A DNA stretch of 44,540 nucleotides from Clostridium sp. (GTDB lineage Bacteria > Bacillota > Clostridia > Lachnospirales > Lachnospiraceae): assembly GCA_023664385.1 (NCBI GenBank), contig JAMPFU010000024.1:1-44540 (forward strand), read 5' to 3'. This document shows positions 21,926 through 30,578 of this stretch, in pieces (within the stretch, counting starts at the first letter, position 1; every line of letters begins with the position of its first letter). The notes under the pieces are model-generated. The model made no database searches. It was not told the origin of the DNA and saw nothing but the letters and a program-made list of their open reading frames with translations. The translations under genes and the position numbers were made by a program.

Positions 21926-22664
21926 TTTTGTATTTCATATATTGCTTTTTGCAGGCTTTATATTACTTTGGCAAATGCTTTGTATGCTGAAAATTCTGCC
22001 TGAATATATGCTGCCGTCGCCGCTTAACGTGTTTCGGGCATTTATCAATGATTTTAGTCTGCTTATGTCCCATGGAAGGGTTACAATCTATGAGACGTTT
22101 GTAGGGCTTGCTGTAGGTACGGCGCTTGGCTTTTTGCTTGCAGTTATCATGGATTGTTTTAGCTGGGTATACAAATGTCTTTATCCGATACTGATTGTTA
22201 GCCAGACAATCCCTACGGTAGCGCTTGCACCCTTGCTTGTGCTTTGGATGGGCTATGGCGTTGCGCCTAAAATAACGCTCATTGTGCTGATTGTTTTCTT
22301 TCCAATTGCAGCATGTCTCATTGACGGCTTTCAATCGGCTGATAAGGATGAGATACGCCTTTTGGAAACAATGGGCGCAGGAAAATTTCAGATTTTTTAT
22401 CATATAAAGCTGCCGGGCAGCATAGGCAATTTCTTTTCAGGGCTTAGAATTTCCGTTGCATATGCAGTGGTGGGCGCCGTTATATCCGAATGGCTAGGCG
22501 GATATAAGGGACTTGGCGTTTATATGACGAGAGTAAAAAAATCCTATTCCTATGACAAAATGTTTGCGGTTATATTTCTGATATCGTTTTTAAGCCTGCT
22601 GCTGATAAAGCTTGTTGATGTGGCAAATAAGGCGGCTATGCCATGGAGGAAAGAGGAACAATAG
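21897..22664 (+). CDS. thiX: ABC permease for HMP/thiamine precursor (ThiX-like)
   Basis: A 255-residue inner-membrane permease with six predicted segments. The EAA loop is visible as ETMGAGKFQIFYHIKLPGS, the site that touches the ATPase. It is of the SsuC/ThiX type, members of which import taurine, nitrate or pyrimidine compounds; the thiamine context and riboswitch point to a hydroxymethylpyrimidine precursor. The TTG at 21897 serves as start (GAGGTG 7 nt upstream), inside the previous gene, which fits translational coupling. The substrate-binding gene follows 42 nt later and the ATPase gene after that. The symbol thiX is assigned by context. Confidence 0.87.
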   Translation: MRKKYQSIIDFVFHILLFAGFILLWQMLCMLKILPEYMLPSPLNVFRAFINDFSLLMSHGRVTIYETFVGLAVGTALGFLLAVIMDCFSWVYKCLYPILIVSQTIPTVALAPLLVLWMGYGVAPKITLIVLIVFFPIAACLIDGFQSADKDEIRLLETMGAGKFQIFYHIKLPGSIGNFFSGLRISVAYAVVGAVISEWLGGYKGLGVYMTRVKKSYSYDKMFAVIFLISFLSLLLIKLVDVANKAAMPWRKEEQ

Positions 22665-22706
22665 GCAATTGCCTAAAAGAGGAACAAAGATAAAAGGAGA
22701 ACAAAA

Positions 22707-23705
22707 ATGAAAAAAAAGCTAGCATTAATTTTAGCAATATGTATGGTATTGTCATTTACCGCTTGTTCATCGGACAAGAAAAATACGGCGGATGGTGAAA
22801 AGAAGGAGATAACAATTGTTCTTGACTGGACGCCGAATACAAACCATACGGGACTTTACGTTGCAGATGCGCTTGGCTACTTTGATGAAGCAGGGCTTAA
22901 CGTAAATATCATACAGCCGCCGGAAAATGGAGCAACCGACCTTGTTGCATCAGGGGGAGCGCAGTTTGGAATCGATTTTCAGGAATATCTTGCACCTGTT
23001 TTTGGTACGGATAATCAGCTCCCTGTAATCGCTGTTGCAGCAATTTTACAGCACAACACATCGGGAATTGTATCACTTCGGGAAAAGGGAATTGACAGCC
23101 CTGTTAAGCTTGAGGGTATGCGCTATGCAACATGGGAAATTCCTATTGAGCAGGCAATCATAAAGGATTCTGTCACGAAAAACGGCGGGGATTTCAGTAA
23201 GGTTGCACTCATTCCAGCCTATGTTGATGATATTGTTGCAGCACTGAATACGGATATTGATTGTGTTTGGATTTATTATGGCTGGGACGGAATGAAGCTT
23301 CAGCTTGAAAATATTGATACAAATTTCCTTTACATAAAGGATATGTACGGTGCATTTGATTTTTATAGTCCTGTAATCATTGCAAATACTGATTACCTTG
23401 AAAGTAATCCTGATGAGGCAAAGGCATTTTTAAATGCAGTGAAAAAAGGCTATGAATATGCTGCCCAAAATCCAAAGGAGGCTGCGGATATTTTGCTAAA
23501 GGCTGTTCCGGAGCTTGACAGCGACCTTGTACATGCAAGTCAGGAGTATTTAAGCAGTCAATATATAGCAGACGCTGAAGGCTGGGGCTTTATCGACCAG
23601 ACGAGGTGGGATGCATTTTATCAATGGGTCAATGATAACGGGCTTGTAGAGAAGGAAATTGAAGCGGGGGCAGGCTTTACAAATGATTACCTGAGTGGGA
23701 AATAA
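22707..23705 (+). CDS. thiY: Thiamine-precursor-binding lipoprotein (ThiY, NMT1/THI5-like)
   Basis: A 332-residue lipoprotein with a leader MKKKLALILAICMVLSFTAC, lipidated at Cys20 of the lipobox FTAC. The mature protein carries NMT1/THI5-like signatures: LDWTPNTNHTGLYVADALGY, PPENGATDLVASGGAQFGID and WIYYGWDGMKLQLE. It should bind a pyrimidine precursor (formylamino-HMP or HMP) outside the cell and hand it to the permease at 21897. The yeast THI5 enzyme uses a cysteine cluster that is absent here, so this is a binding protein. It has AAGGAG 7 nt before the ATG. Confidence 0.9.
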   Translation: MKKKLALILAICMVLSFTACSSDKKNTADGEKKEITIVLDWTPNTNHTGLYVADALGYFDEAGLNVNIIQPPENGATDLVASGGAQFGIDFQEYLAPVFGTDNQLPVIAVAAILQHNTSGIVSLREKGIDSPVKLEGMRYATWEIPIEQAIIKDSVTKNGGDFSKVALIPAYVDDIVAALNTDIDCVWIYYGWDGMKLQLENIDTNFLYIKDMYGAFDFYSPVIIANTDYLESNPDEAKAFLNAVKKGYEYAAQNPKEAADILLKAVPELDSDLVHASQEYLSSQYIADAEGWGFIDQTRWDAFYQWVNDNGLVEKEIEAGAGFTNDYLSGK

Positions 23706-23710
23706 GTACC

Positions 23711-23771
23711 CCATGTATGCCAAAACAATCAGAATGGAAAACAAGCCACGTATGCCAAAGCAATCAGAATG
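23711..23771 (+). repeat. Two direct copies of a 26-bp repeat
   Basis: A 26-bp unit (core TATGCCAAA, then CAATCAGAATG) occurs at 23711-23736 and 23746-23771 with 24 of 26 bases equal and a 9-bp spacer (period 35 bp). It lies in the gap between the binding-protein and ATPase genes. The origin is unknown; it may bind a protein or be a local duplication. Confidence 0.6.
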
Positions 23772-23816
23772 TACGGGATATAAAAATTGTGAAAAGAAAG
23801 CTTTAAGGAGAGGTTT

Positions 23817-24545
23817 ATGAAGCTTGAGGTAAAAAATATAAATGCTGCCTACGGTGATAATGCGGTATTGCAGGATATTAATATTGAAATTCATTACGGC
23901 GAATTTATTTCCCTTGTAGGTACAAGCGGAGTTGGAAAGACGACGCTTTTTAACATCATTGCAGGACTTATGCTGCCGGGCGGCGGCGATATATTGCTTG
24001 ACGGGGAAGCTATAACAGGAAAAACAGGCTTTGTAGGCTATATGCTTCAAAAGGATATGCTGCTCCCGTATAAAACCGTGATTGATAATATTGCCCTGCC
24101 CCTTGTGATAGGAGGGGAAAATAAAAAAAATGCAAGACAAAATGTTCTGCCATATTTGGAGGAATTTGGGCTTAAGGGCTATGAGTACAAATATCCTGCA
24201 AGTCTTTCAGGTGGAATGAGACAGCGGGCGGCATTTCTTAGAACCTATATGCAAAAAAAACAGATTATGCTTTTGGACGAACCATTTTCTGCCATTGACA
24301 GCATAACAAGGGCAAATCTTCATGAATGGTACAGCAGTATTGCAAAAAGGCATAAGCTTTCAACAATACTGATTACACACGACATAGAGGAAGCAATTGC
24401 TCTTTCCGACAGGGTTTATATTATGTCGGGAAAACCGGGAACAATAAAGGGTGAGCTTACGATAGCAAGGCAGGGGGCTTTAAGTGAATTTCTGCTTTCC
24501 GATAAATTTCTGAATTATAAAAGGCAGATACTTGGTATGCTTTGA
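23817..24545 (+). CDS. thiZ: ABC ATPase for thiamine-precursor uptake (ThiZ-like)
   Basis: A 242-residue ABC ATPase. Walker A is GTSGVGKTT (about residues 36-44), the signature is LSGGMRQRAAFLRTYM, and Walker B is IMLLDEPFSAIDS, followed by the H-loop LITHDIEEAIALSD. The sequence is of the nitrate/taurine/HMP (SsuB/ThiZ) class and pairs with the permease and lipoprotein genes upstream. AAGGAGAGG lies 6 nt before the ATG. It is the last gene of the TPP-controlled operon; a separate promoter precedes the next gene. The 26-bp direct repeat in the preceding gap could affect its expression relative to the binding protein. Confidence 0.92.
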   Translation: MKLEVKNINAAYGDNAVLQDINIEIHYGEFISLVGTSGVGKTTLFNIIAGLMLPGGGDILLDGEAITGKTGFVGYMLQKDMLLPYKTVIDNIALPLVIGGENKKNARQNVLPYLEEFGLKGYEYKYPASLSGGMRQRAAFLRTYMQKKQIMLLDEPFSAIDSITRANLHEWYSSIAKRHKLSTILITHDIEEAIALSDRVYIMSGKPGTIKGELTIARQGALSEFLLSDKFLNYKRQILGML

Positions 24546-24575
24546 ATGATTGGATTTTATGACGAATATAATCTA

Positions 24576-24604
24576 TTGCTTTTAGCGTAAGATAAAATTA
24601 TAAT
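24576..24604 (+). promoter_or_regulatory. Promoter of the metallophosphoesterase gene
   Basis: TTGCTT (24576-24581) and TATAAT (24599-24604) are 17 nt apart. The -10 box is perfect, and the GGAGGTG ribosome site is at 24617-24623. The TTG start lies 5 nt after that. Confidence 0.65.
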
Positions 24605-24628
24605 AAGTAATATATGCGGAGGTGAATT

Positions 24629-25495
24629 TTGAAGCTTTTAATTATATTACTTATTATTTTTTTTGTGGCAGCTTTCATCGTATTTGCAGAGAGCCTGCGG
24701 GAATGTAAGCTGCTTGATACAACGGTATATGAAATAGATACAAAGGGTGTTTTTTCAAATGAAGCTCCTGTTACAATTGCTGTCCTTGCCGATTTACATA
24801 ACAGCTTTTCAAATGAGGGTGAAAGGATTATTGATGCGGTAAGAAAAGAGCACCCTGACATAATTATAGCGGCAGGAGATATGCTTTTAAGTCACAGCGA
24901 CCAGCAAAGAAAAAACAAAAAAACAGCGGAGCTTATGAATGGACTTTGTGAGATTGCACCATTGTTTTACGGCATGGGAAACCATGAAACGGCAGTGTCA
25001 AATAGAAGCTATCTAAAGCATTTATGGCCTGATTTTTTAAATAATATAAAAAATAAAGAAACGCTGCTTAGAAATGAATCAAAAAATATTTACGTAAAAG
25101 GAAAAAAAATAAATATATATGGCTTGGAGCTTCCTGAAAAATATTATAAAAGATTTAATAAATTAAAGCCAACAGGGGAAGAAATTGATAATTTGATAGG
25201 AAAAAGTGATAATGATGCCTACAATATCCTAATTGCACATCATCCGGACTTTTATAAGCAGTATGCAAAGTGGGGTGCAGACTTGATTTTATCGGGACAT
25301 AATCATGGCGGCATGGTAAGAATTCCCTTTTTTGGCGGAGTGATTTCCCCAAGACCTGCCATTTTTCCCAAATACGATTACGGTTTGTTTCAGGAGGAAG
25401 CTGCCATAATGATAGTAAGTGGAGGCTTAGGTTCCCACTCAATCAAAATCAGGCTGAACAATAAGCCTGAGCTTGTAATCGTAAAGCTTGTTTAG
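24629..25495 (+). CDS. Membrane-anchored metallophosphoesterase (YkuE/YaeI-like)
   Basis: A 288-residue enzyme with one N-terminal membrane helix (LLIILLIIFFVAAFIVF) that holds a calcineurin-like phosphoesterase domain. All metal ligands are visible: D-x-H in LADLHN, G-D in AAGDML, G-N-H-E in YGMGNHE, H in LIAHHPD and G-H-x-H in LSGHNHGGM. Members hydrolyse phosphodiesters of lipids or nucleotides such as UDP-diacylglucosamine; the substrate here is unknown, though the membrane anchor suggests an envelope role. The start is TTG, 5 nt after GGAGGTG. It has its own promoter, and an L,D-transpeptidase gene follows with a separate one. Confidence 0.9.
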   Translation: MKLLIILLIIFFVAAFIVFAESLRECKLLDTTVYEIDTKGVFSNEAPVTIAVLADLHNSFSNEGERIIDAVRKEHPDIIIAAGDMLLSHSDQQRKNKKTAELMNGLCEIAPLFYGMGNHETAVSNRSYLKHLWPDFLNNIKNKETLLRNESKNIYVKGKKINIYGLELPEKYYKRFNKLKPTGEEIDNLIGKSDNDAYNILIAHHPDFYKQYAKWGADLILSGHNHGGMVRIPFFGGVISPRPAIFPKYDYGLFQEEAAIMIVSGGLGSHSIKIRLNNKPELVIVKLV

Positions 25496-25566
25496 AAAAA
25501 GCTTTTTATGCGTATGTTGTATATGTGTATAACGTTAATTGTATGTGTTTTTGGACGTTATTTTAG

Positions 25567-25595
25567 TTGAAAAAAATTACATTTTAATATATTAT
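25567..25595 (+). promoter_or_regulatory. Possible promoter of the L,D-transpeptidase gene
   Basis: TTGAAA (25567-25572) and TATTAT (25590-25595) are 17 nt apart, about 105 nt upstream of the likely start. An imperfect hairpin (GAATG to CATATTC) follows at about 25598-25620. Confidence 0.5.
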
Positions 25596-25699
25596 ATGAA
25601 TGTTGTTCTTTCATATTCAAAAAATATGATTTTTTTAAGACAACAAATGACTTTAAATTCAAGTTACAGTGGGAAACTGCTATGTTTCGGGAGAGAGCT

Positions 25700-28015
25700 A
25701 TGGGAAGAAGAAATAGGAAAAGAAACAGAAAACAAAATAAGACAAGAGAAGCGGAAAAAAAGATAATTTCAACGGATAAGGAAGATGTGTCCGTTGATAA
25801 AAATGACGATTTGGAAAAAGAAATTTTATCCGAAATACAGGATAAAAAAAATAACCCTGCCTCCGAGGATAAAAATGAAAAGCGTGACCTGCTGTCTGAA
25901 ATTGTAGAGGACGTAAAAAGAGAAGCTGCCAAGAAAGACGCTGAAGCAGACGAGGAAAAGACGTCTGACAGTAAGGAAGAAACAAAGGCAGACGAAGAAA
26001 AAGCAGACAAAGAAAAGACGTCTCTTAACAAGGAAGAAGCAAAGGCAGACGAAGAAAAAGCAGACGAAGAAAAGACGTCTGACAGTAAGGAAGAAGCAAA
26101 GATAGACGAAGAAAAAGCAGATGGAGAAAAGACGTCTCCTAGCAAGGAAAAAGCAAAGACAGGCGAAAAAAAAGCAGATGGAGAAAAGATGTCTGACAGT
26201 AAGGAAGAAGCAAAGGCAGACGAAGAAAAAGCAGAAGCAGAAAAGACGTCTCCTAGCAAGGAAGAAGCAAAGGCAGGCGAAGAAAAAGCAGACGAAGAAA
26301 AAGCAGAAGCGGAAAAGACGTCTCTTAGCAAGGAAGAAGCAGAAAAAGACAAGGACGAAAAGGAAAAAACTGACAAAAATAAGAAAAAAATAGGCAAAGA
26401 TAAGAAAGATAGAAAAGAAAAAAAACATAAGGAAAAGTCTGATAAAGAAAAAGCGGACGATAAGAAGGAAGAAGCAGAAAAAGACGATACAAAAAAAGAT
26501 AAGGACGATAAGGAAGACTCTGCCTCCGATAAAGGAAAGGATGAGGCGGCGGCAGCAATTGCCCTTGACATGCCGCTTCCATATATCGATCCAAGCATTG
26601 TAAAATACAAAAAAAAGAAAAAAACGGCAAGGCTTGCATGGATTGTATCTGTATCCGTTGTTGTGGCAGTCTATATCGGCGGCTTTATTATAAGCAGCAT
26701 ATTTTTCTATGGAAATACAAAGGTCAATGGAATTGATGTATCGGGCATGAAGGTTACAGAGGCGCAAAAGCTTCTTGTAGATGATATGAATACCTATACC
26801 CTTGAGGTTAAATTTTCAAATGGTACGGAAACCCTTAAGGTTGGTGATGGAGGACTTTCCCTTGCCCTTGCACAGTCTATGAAGGATATTAAGAAAAAGC
26901 AGCAGCCGTACTTGTGGTTTATGCATTTTGGCAAAACCTACGAGTATGATGTTAAATTTATTGCCTCTTTTAATGACAGTGAAATGAGCGAATTTTTAAT
27001 GTCATATGATGCAATGAAAAAAGAAAATATGACAAAATCAAAAAACGCCACGGTAGATATGTCTTCGGGGGTGGCACAGATTATTCCTGATGAAACAGGT
27101 ACAGTGCTTGATACGGACAGTGTATATGACGTTGTGAGCAAGGCACTTGAAAATGGTGACGCTTCGGTAGATATAGCCGAGGCAGGCTGTTATGTTGAGG
27201 CGGACATTCAGGCGGATTCGCCATCTATTGTCAGTGGCTACAGTGCAGCCGAGGAGTTTCTTTCCATAGATGCAGTATATGATTTTGCAGGCTGCAAAAT
27301 TGCAATTCCAAAGGAAGAACTTGCAGCTATGGCATATTTGGATGGAAGCGGAAACTTAAAAATTTCCAAGGATAAGGTATATTCATATGCGGCAAAATTT
27401 GCCGAGCAGTATACGACTGCAGGGACGGAACGGAGGTTTAAAACCCATGATGGCGACATTATAGGAATTTACGGTAAAAACTATGGCTGGATTATTGATG
27501 AGGAAAAAGAGGCTGAGGAGCTTTATGAGCTGATATGCAAAAAGGAAAGCTTCACAAAGGAGCCTGCCTGTAAAAAGACAGGCTATGCCATGGGTGAAAT
27601 GAACGATATTGGAGATACATATATTGAAATTGACCTTACCAATCAGCATCTTTACTATTATGTTGACGGCAAATTGGTGTTGGATAACGATATTGTAAGC
27701 GGATGGCTGTATAATCCAAATAATTACAAAACTCCGGGCGGGCTGTTTGGTATGGATAACAAGGCATACAAGGTTGACTTGGTGGGTGAAAATTACAGAA
27801 CGCCCGTAAATTACTGGATGGGCTTTAATGGTGGAATTGGAATCCATGATGCTACCTGGAGAAGCCGTTTTGGTGGGGATATATACAAATATGACGGCTC
27901 TCATGGCTGTATCAATCTGCCTCTTAGCTTTGCGGCACAGGTATATGAGATAGCAGAGCCCGGAATGCCGGTTCTTTGCTATTGGCTTGACGAGGTAACC
28001 TTTTACAGCGAATAA
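25700..28015 (+). CDS. L,D-transpeptidase (YkuD) with long charged repeat tail
   Basis: A 771-residue protein that crosslinks peptidoglycan. Residues 1 to about 290 are a cytoplasmic Lys/Glu/Asp-rich tail containing six tandem units based on KTSxSKEEAKADEEKADEE. A membrane helix follows (RLAWIVSVSVVVAVYIGGF, about 310-335). The outside part has a peptidoglycan-binding-like region and a YkuD domain from about 640 with His716, Ser735 and catalytic Cys737 in H...SHGCIN (IHDATWRSRF then GSHGCINLP). The ATG at 25700 has GGGAGAG just upstream; 25682 is an alternative that would add 6 residues. The tail length of nearly 300 residues is unusual for the family, where the cytoplasmic part is mostly short. 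The enzyme domain looks complete. Confidence 0.9.
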   Translation: MGRRNRKRNRKQNKTREAEKKIISTDKEDVSVDKNDDLEKEILSEIQDKKNNPASEDKNEKRDLLSEIVEDVKREAAKKDAEADEEKTSDSKEETKADEEKADKEKTSLNKEEAKADEEKADEEKTSDSKEEAKIDEEKADGEKTSPSKEKAKTGEKKADGEKMSDSKEEAKADEEKAEAEKTSPSKEEAKAGEEKADEEKAEAEKTSLSKEEAEKDKDEKEKTDKNKKKIGKDKKDRKEKKHKEKSDKEKADDKKEEAEKDDTKKDKDDKEDSASDKGKDEAAAAIALDMPLPYIDPSIVKYKKKKKTARLAWIVSVSVVVAVYIGGFIISSIFFYGNTKVNGIDVSGMKVTEAQKLLVDDMNTYTLEVKFSNGTETLKVGDGGLSLALAQSMKDIKKKQQPYLWFMHFGKTYEYDVKFIASFNDSEMSEFLMSYDAMKKENMTKSKNATVDMSSGVAQIIPDETGTVLDTDSVYDVVSKALENGDASVDIAEAGCYVEADIQADSPSIVSGYSAAEEFLSIDAVYDFAGCKIAIPKEELAAMAYLDGSGNLKISKDKVYSYAAKFAEQYTTAGTERRFKTHDGDIIGIYGKNYGWIIDEEKEAEELYELICKKESFTKEPACKKTGYAMGEMNDIGDTYIEIDLTNQHLYYYVDGKLVLDNDIVSGWLYNPNNYKTPGGLFGMDNKAYKVDLVGENYRTPVNYWMGFNGGIGIHDATWRSRFGGDIYKYDGSHGCINLPLSFAAQVYEIAEPGMPVLCYWLDEVTFYSE
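25958..26350 (+). repeat. Tandem 57-bp repeats encoding a charged linker
   Basis: Five units of 57 bp start at 25958, 26015, 26072, 26129 and 26186; a sixth at 26243 is 72 bp long (15 bp more, an additional EKADE-type block) and a partial seventh begins at 26315. Each encodes a 19-residue block K-T-S-x-S-K-E-E-A-K-x-x-E-E-K-A-D-x-E. Copies differ at several bases. Such repeats expand and contract by slippage or recombination, so length is likely to vary between strains. Confidence 0.85.
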
Positions 28016-28058
28016 AATACATTGAAAAAATACAAGGATAAAACTTATTGGAGAAGGA

Positions 28059-30479
28059 ATGAACAGAGAATTATTCAAACAATTAATTGAACAAAAGCTT
28101 ATTTTTCTTGATGGGGCGACAGGAAGCAATCTGATGGAGGCAGGAATGCCTGTGGGCGTATGCCCTGAAAAATGGATACTTGAAAATCCCAAGGCAATTA
28201 TAAAGCTGCAGAGAAATTATATAAAAGCAGGCAGTAACATACTGCTTGCACCAACCTTTACTGCAAATAGAATTAAGCTTGCAGAATACGGTCTTGAGGG
28301 AAAAATTGAAGAAATAAATAAAGGGCTTGTTGCCCTGTCTAAGAAAGCCGTAGCCTGTGAGGGCTATCGGGCATATGTGGCAGGTGACATTACAATGACG
28401 GGAAAGCAGCTTGTCCCTATCGGAACATTGGAGCTTGAGGAGCTGATTGACGTATATAAGGAGCAGGCACGTATTTTATGTGATGCAGGCGTAGACCTTT
28501 TTATTGTTGAGACGATGATGAGCGTTGCAGAAGCAAGGGCGGCCCTGATTGCTATAAGGGAGGTATGCGATCTGCCTGTTATGGTAAGCATGACCTTTAA
28601 TGAGGACGGTAAAACCCTTTTTGGACAAACGCCTGAATCCTGCGTGGTTGTGCTTCAATCCTTAGGCGCAGATGCGGTAGGCATCAACTGTTCAACGGGA
28701 CCTGCTGAAATGCTGCCGCTGATTAATAAAATGATGGAATATGCAAGCGTTCCGATTTTTGCAAAGCCAAACAACGGTATGCCGGAGCTTGTTGACGGCA
28801 AAACAGTATATACGATGACGCCTGAGGAATTTGCGGAATTTGGAAGAAGGCTTGTGGACGCAGGCGTAAGCATCATAGGCGGCTGCTGTGGAACTACGCC
28901 AAAGCATATTGAGGTTTTAAAAAGAAGCACAAGAGGCGTACATGATACGGAGAAAGCCCCTGTAAAAGAAAGGGTACTTTCCAGTGCAAGCAAGGTGATT
29001 CCAATTGATTTATCAGGACGCTTTTTGGTAATTGGAGAGCGCATCAATCCTACTGGCAAAAAAAAGCTTCAGGAGGAGCTCAGACAGGGAAAACTGGATA
29101 TGGTTGCCGCCTTTGCCGAGGAGCAGGAGTCGTGCGGCGCTGATATTCTTGATATTAATATGGGAACAAACGGCATCAGCGAGCTTGATATGATGAAGCG
29201 TGCAATCTATGAGGTGTTATCCGTCACTGATTTGCCGCTTTGCATCGATTCAAGCCATATTGATGTGATTGAGGCAGCGCTCAGGATTTATCCGGGACGT
29301 GCGCTCATTAATTCCATTTCCTATGAGGAAAAAAAGTGCAGGCCGCTTATGAAGCTTGCGAAAAAATACGGTGCTATGTGTATTTTGCTGCCTCTTTCCG
29401 ATGAGGGAATACCAGAGACCTTTGAAAAGAAAAAGGAAATCATATATAAGCTTCTTGAGGCTGCGAAGGAGGAGGGTCTTTCGAAAGAAAGCCTTGTGAT
29501 AGACGGACTTGTTGCAACGGTTGGTGCGGACAAGGATGCGGCAAAGCCTACGCTTGACACAATAGAATTTTGTAAAAATGAGCTTGGAATACCTACCGTA
29601 TGTGGTTTGTCAAATATTTCCTTCGGACTTCCAGAGAGAATCAATGTCAATACTGCATTTCTTACCATGGCGATAGCAAAGGGTCTTACCATGGCAATCT
29701 GCAATCCATGTCAGGCACAGCTAATGAATGCCGCATATGCAGCGGATTTGCTTCTTGCAAAGAAGGACTCGGATAACATATATGTGGAGAGGGTTGTTCC
29801 CCTGTCTCCTGTGGCGGCTTCAAAAGCGGTTGCCGATAAATCCGAGGCGATTGAAGGAAGTAAAATTTTTATTGATGTAGTAAAAGGAAATAAAGCCTCC
29901 ATCATACATGACGTGGAGGAGGCGCTTGCCAAAGGAGAAAAACCACAGCATATTATTGACAACGACCTGATACCTGCCGTAAATAGGGTGGGAGAGCTTT
30001 TTGAACAAAAAAAATATTTTCTTCCACAGCTTATTGCAGGGGCAACCGTAATGGATATGGCGATTGAGCATATCACGCCGCTGCTTAGCGCTAAGAATAA
30101 GGGCAAGGAAAAGGGATGCGTTGTAATAGCCACAGTTGAGGGGGACATTCACGATATTGGCAAAAACCTTGTTGTGCTTATGCTTAAAAATTATGGCTAT
30201 AAAGTGATTGATTTAGGAAAGGATGTTCCAGCAGAGACTATCATTGCGGCAGCCAAGGAGCATAAGGCACAGATTATTGGTCTTTCGGCGCTTATGACAA
30301 CAACAATGATGAGAATGAAGGATGTTGTTGACATTGTAAAAAAGCAAAAGCTTCCGTTTAAGGTCATAATAGGAGGCGCAGTCGTCTCACAAAATTTTGC
30401 GGATGAAATAGGCGCAGATGGCTATTCAAAGGATGCCAATGAAGCCGTAAAGCTGGTGGAGAGACTATTGACAGACTAA
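28059..30479 (+). CDS. metH: Cobalamin-dependent methionine synthase (MetH, short form)
   Basis: An 806-residue enzyme that moves a methyl group from methyltetrahydrofolate via cobalamin to homocysteine. Domains in order: homocysteine methyltransferase (residues 1 to about 300) with zinc-binding GGCCGT at 274-279; pterin-binding domain (about 318-560, FLVIGERINPTGKKK, GADILDINMG); cobalamin cap and binding domain (about 590-806) with the D-x-H-x-x-G motif GDIHDIGKNLV near 695. The C-terminal SAM-dependent reactivation domain of E. coli MetH (total about 1227 residues) is missing, as in other clostridial forms that need a separate activator. AGAAGGA lies before the ATG. I see no cobalamin or SAM riboswitch upstream. 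Confidence 0.93.
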   Translation: MNRELFKQLIEQKLIFLDGATGSNLMEAGMPVGVCPEKWILENPKAIIKLQRNYIKAGSNILLAPTFTANRIKLAEYGLEGKIEEINKGLVALSKKAVACEGYRAYVAGDITMTGKQLVPIGTLELEELIDVYKEQARILCDAGVDLFIVETMMSVAEARAALIAIREVCDLPVMVSMTFNEDGKTLFGQTPESCVVVLQSLGADAVGINCSTGPAEMLPLINKMMEYASVPIFAKPNNGMPELVDGKTVYTMTPEEFAEFGRRLVDAGVSIIGGCCGTTPKHIEVLKRSTRGVHDTEKAPVKERVLSSASKVIPIDLSGRFLVIGERINPTGKKKLQEELRQGKLDMVAAFAEEQESCGADILDINMGTNGISELDMMKRAIYEVLSVTDLPLCIDSSHIDVIEAALRIYPGRALINSISYEEKKCRPLMKLAKKYGAMCILLPLSDEGIPETFEKKKEIIYKLLEAAKEEGLSKESLVIDGLVATVGADKDAAKPTLDTIEFCKNELGIPTVCGLSNISFGLPERINVNTAFLTMAIAKGLTMAICNPCQAQLMNAAYAADLLLAKKDSDNIYVERVVPLSPVAASKAVADKSEAIEGSKIFIDVVKGNKASIIHDVEEALAKGEKPQHIIDNDLIPAVNRVGELFEQKKYFLPQLIAGATVMDMAIEHITPLLSAKNKGKEKGCVVIATVEGDIHDIGKNLVVLMLKNYGYKVIDLGKDVPAETIIAAAKEHKAQIIGLSALMTTTMMRMKDVVDIVKKQKLPFKVIIGGAVVSQNFADEIGADGYSKDANEAVKLVERLLTD

Positions 30480-30578
30480 GTTTAAGTGGTTAAAATAAAG
30501 CTTAATCAATTTTTCAAAATAAGAAAGCCCTTAACAGAGCATACTTTTGTTAAAAGGGGTGAAAGGTGGATACATAAT

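Noticed and set aside
22707-23705. THI5 suicide enzyme (pyrimidine synthase)
   Set aside because: Signal peptide with lipobox and lack of the catalytic cysteine cluster; it is the transport-binding protein.
23711-23771. CRISPR array
   Set aside because: Only two repeat copies, a 9-bp spacer and no cas genes.
25558-26610. A 350-residue open frame on the - strand opposite the L,D-transpeptidase tail
   Set aside because: Its Ser/Phe/Leu repeats are the shadow of the 57-bp repeats coding the Lys/Glu tail on the + strand; no ribosome site and no protein-like domain.
28015-28059. SAM or cobalamin riboswitch before metH
   Set aside because: The gap is 43 nt, too short for either.
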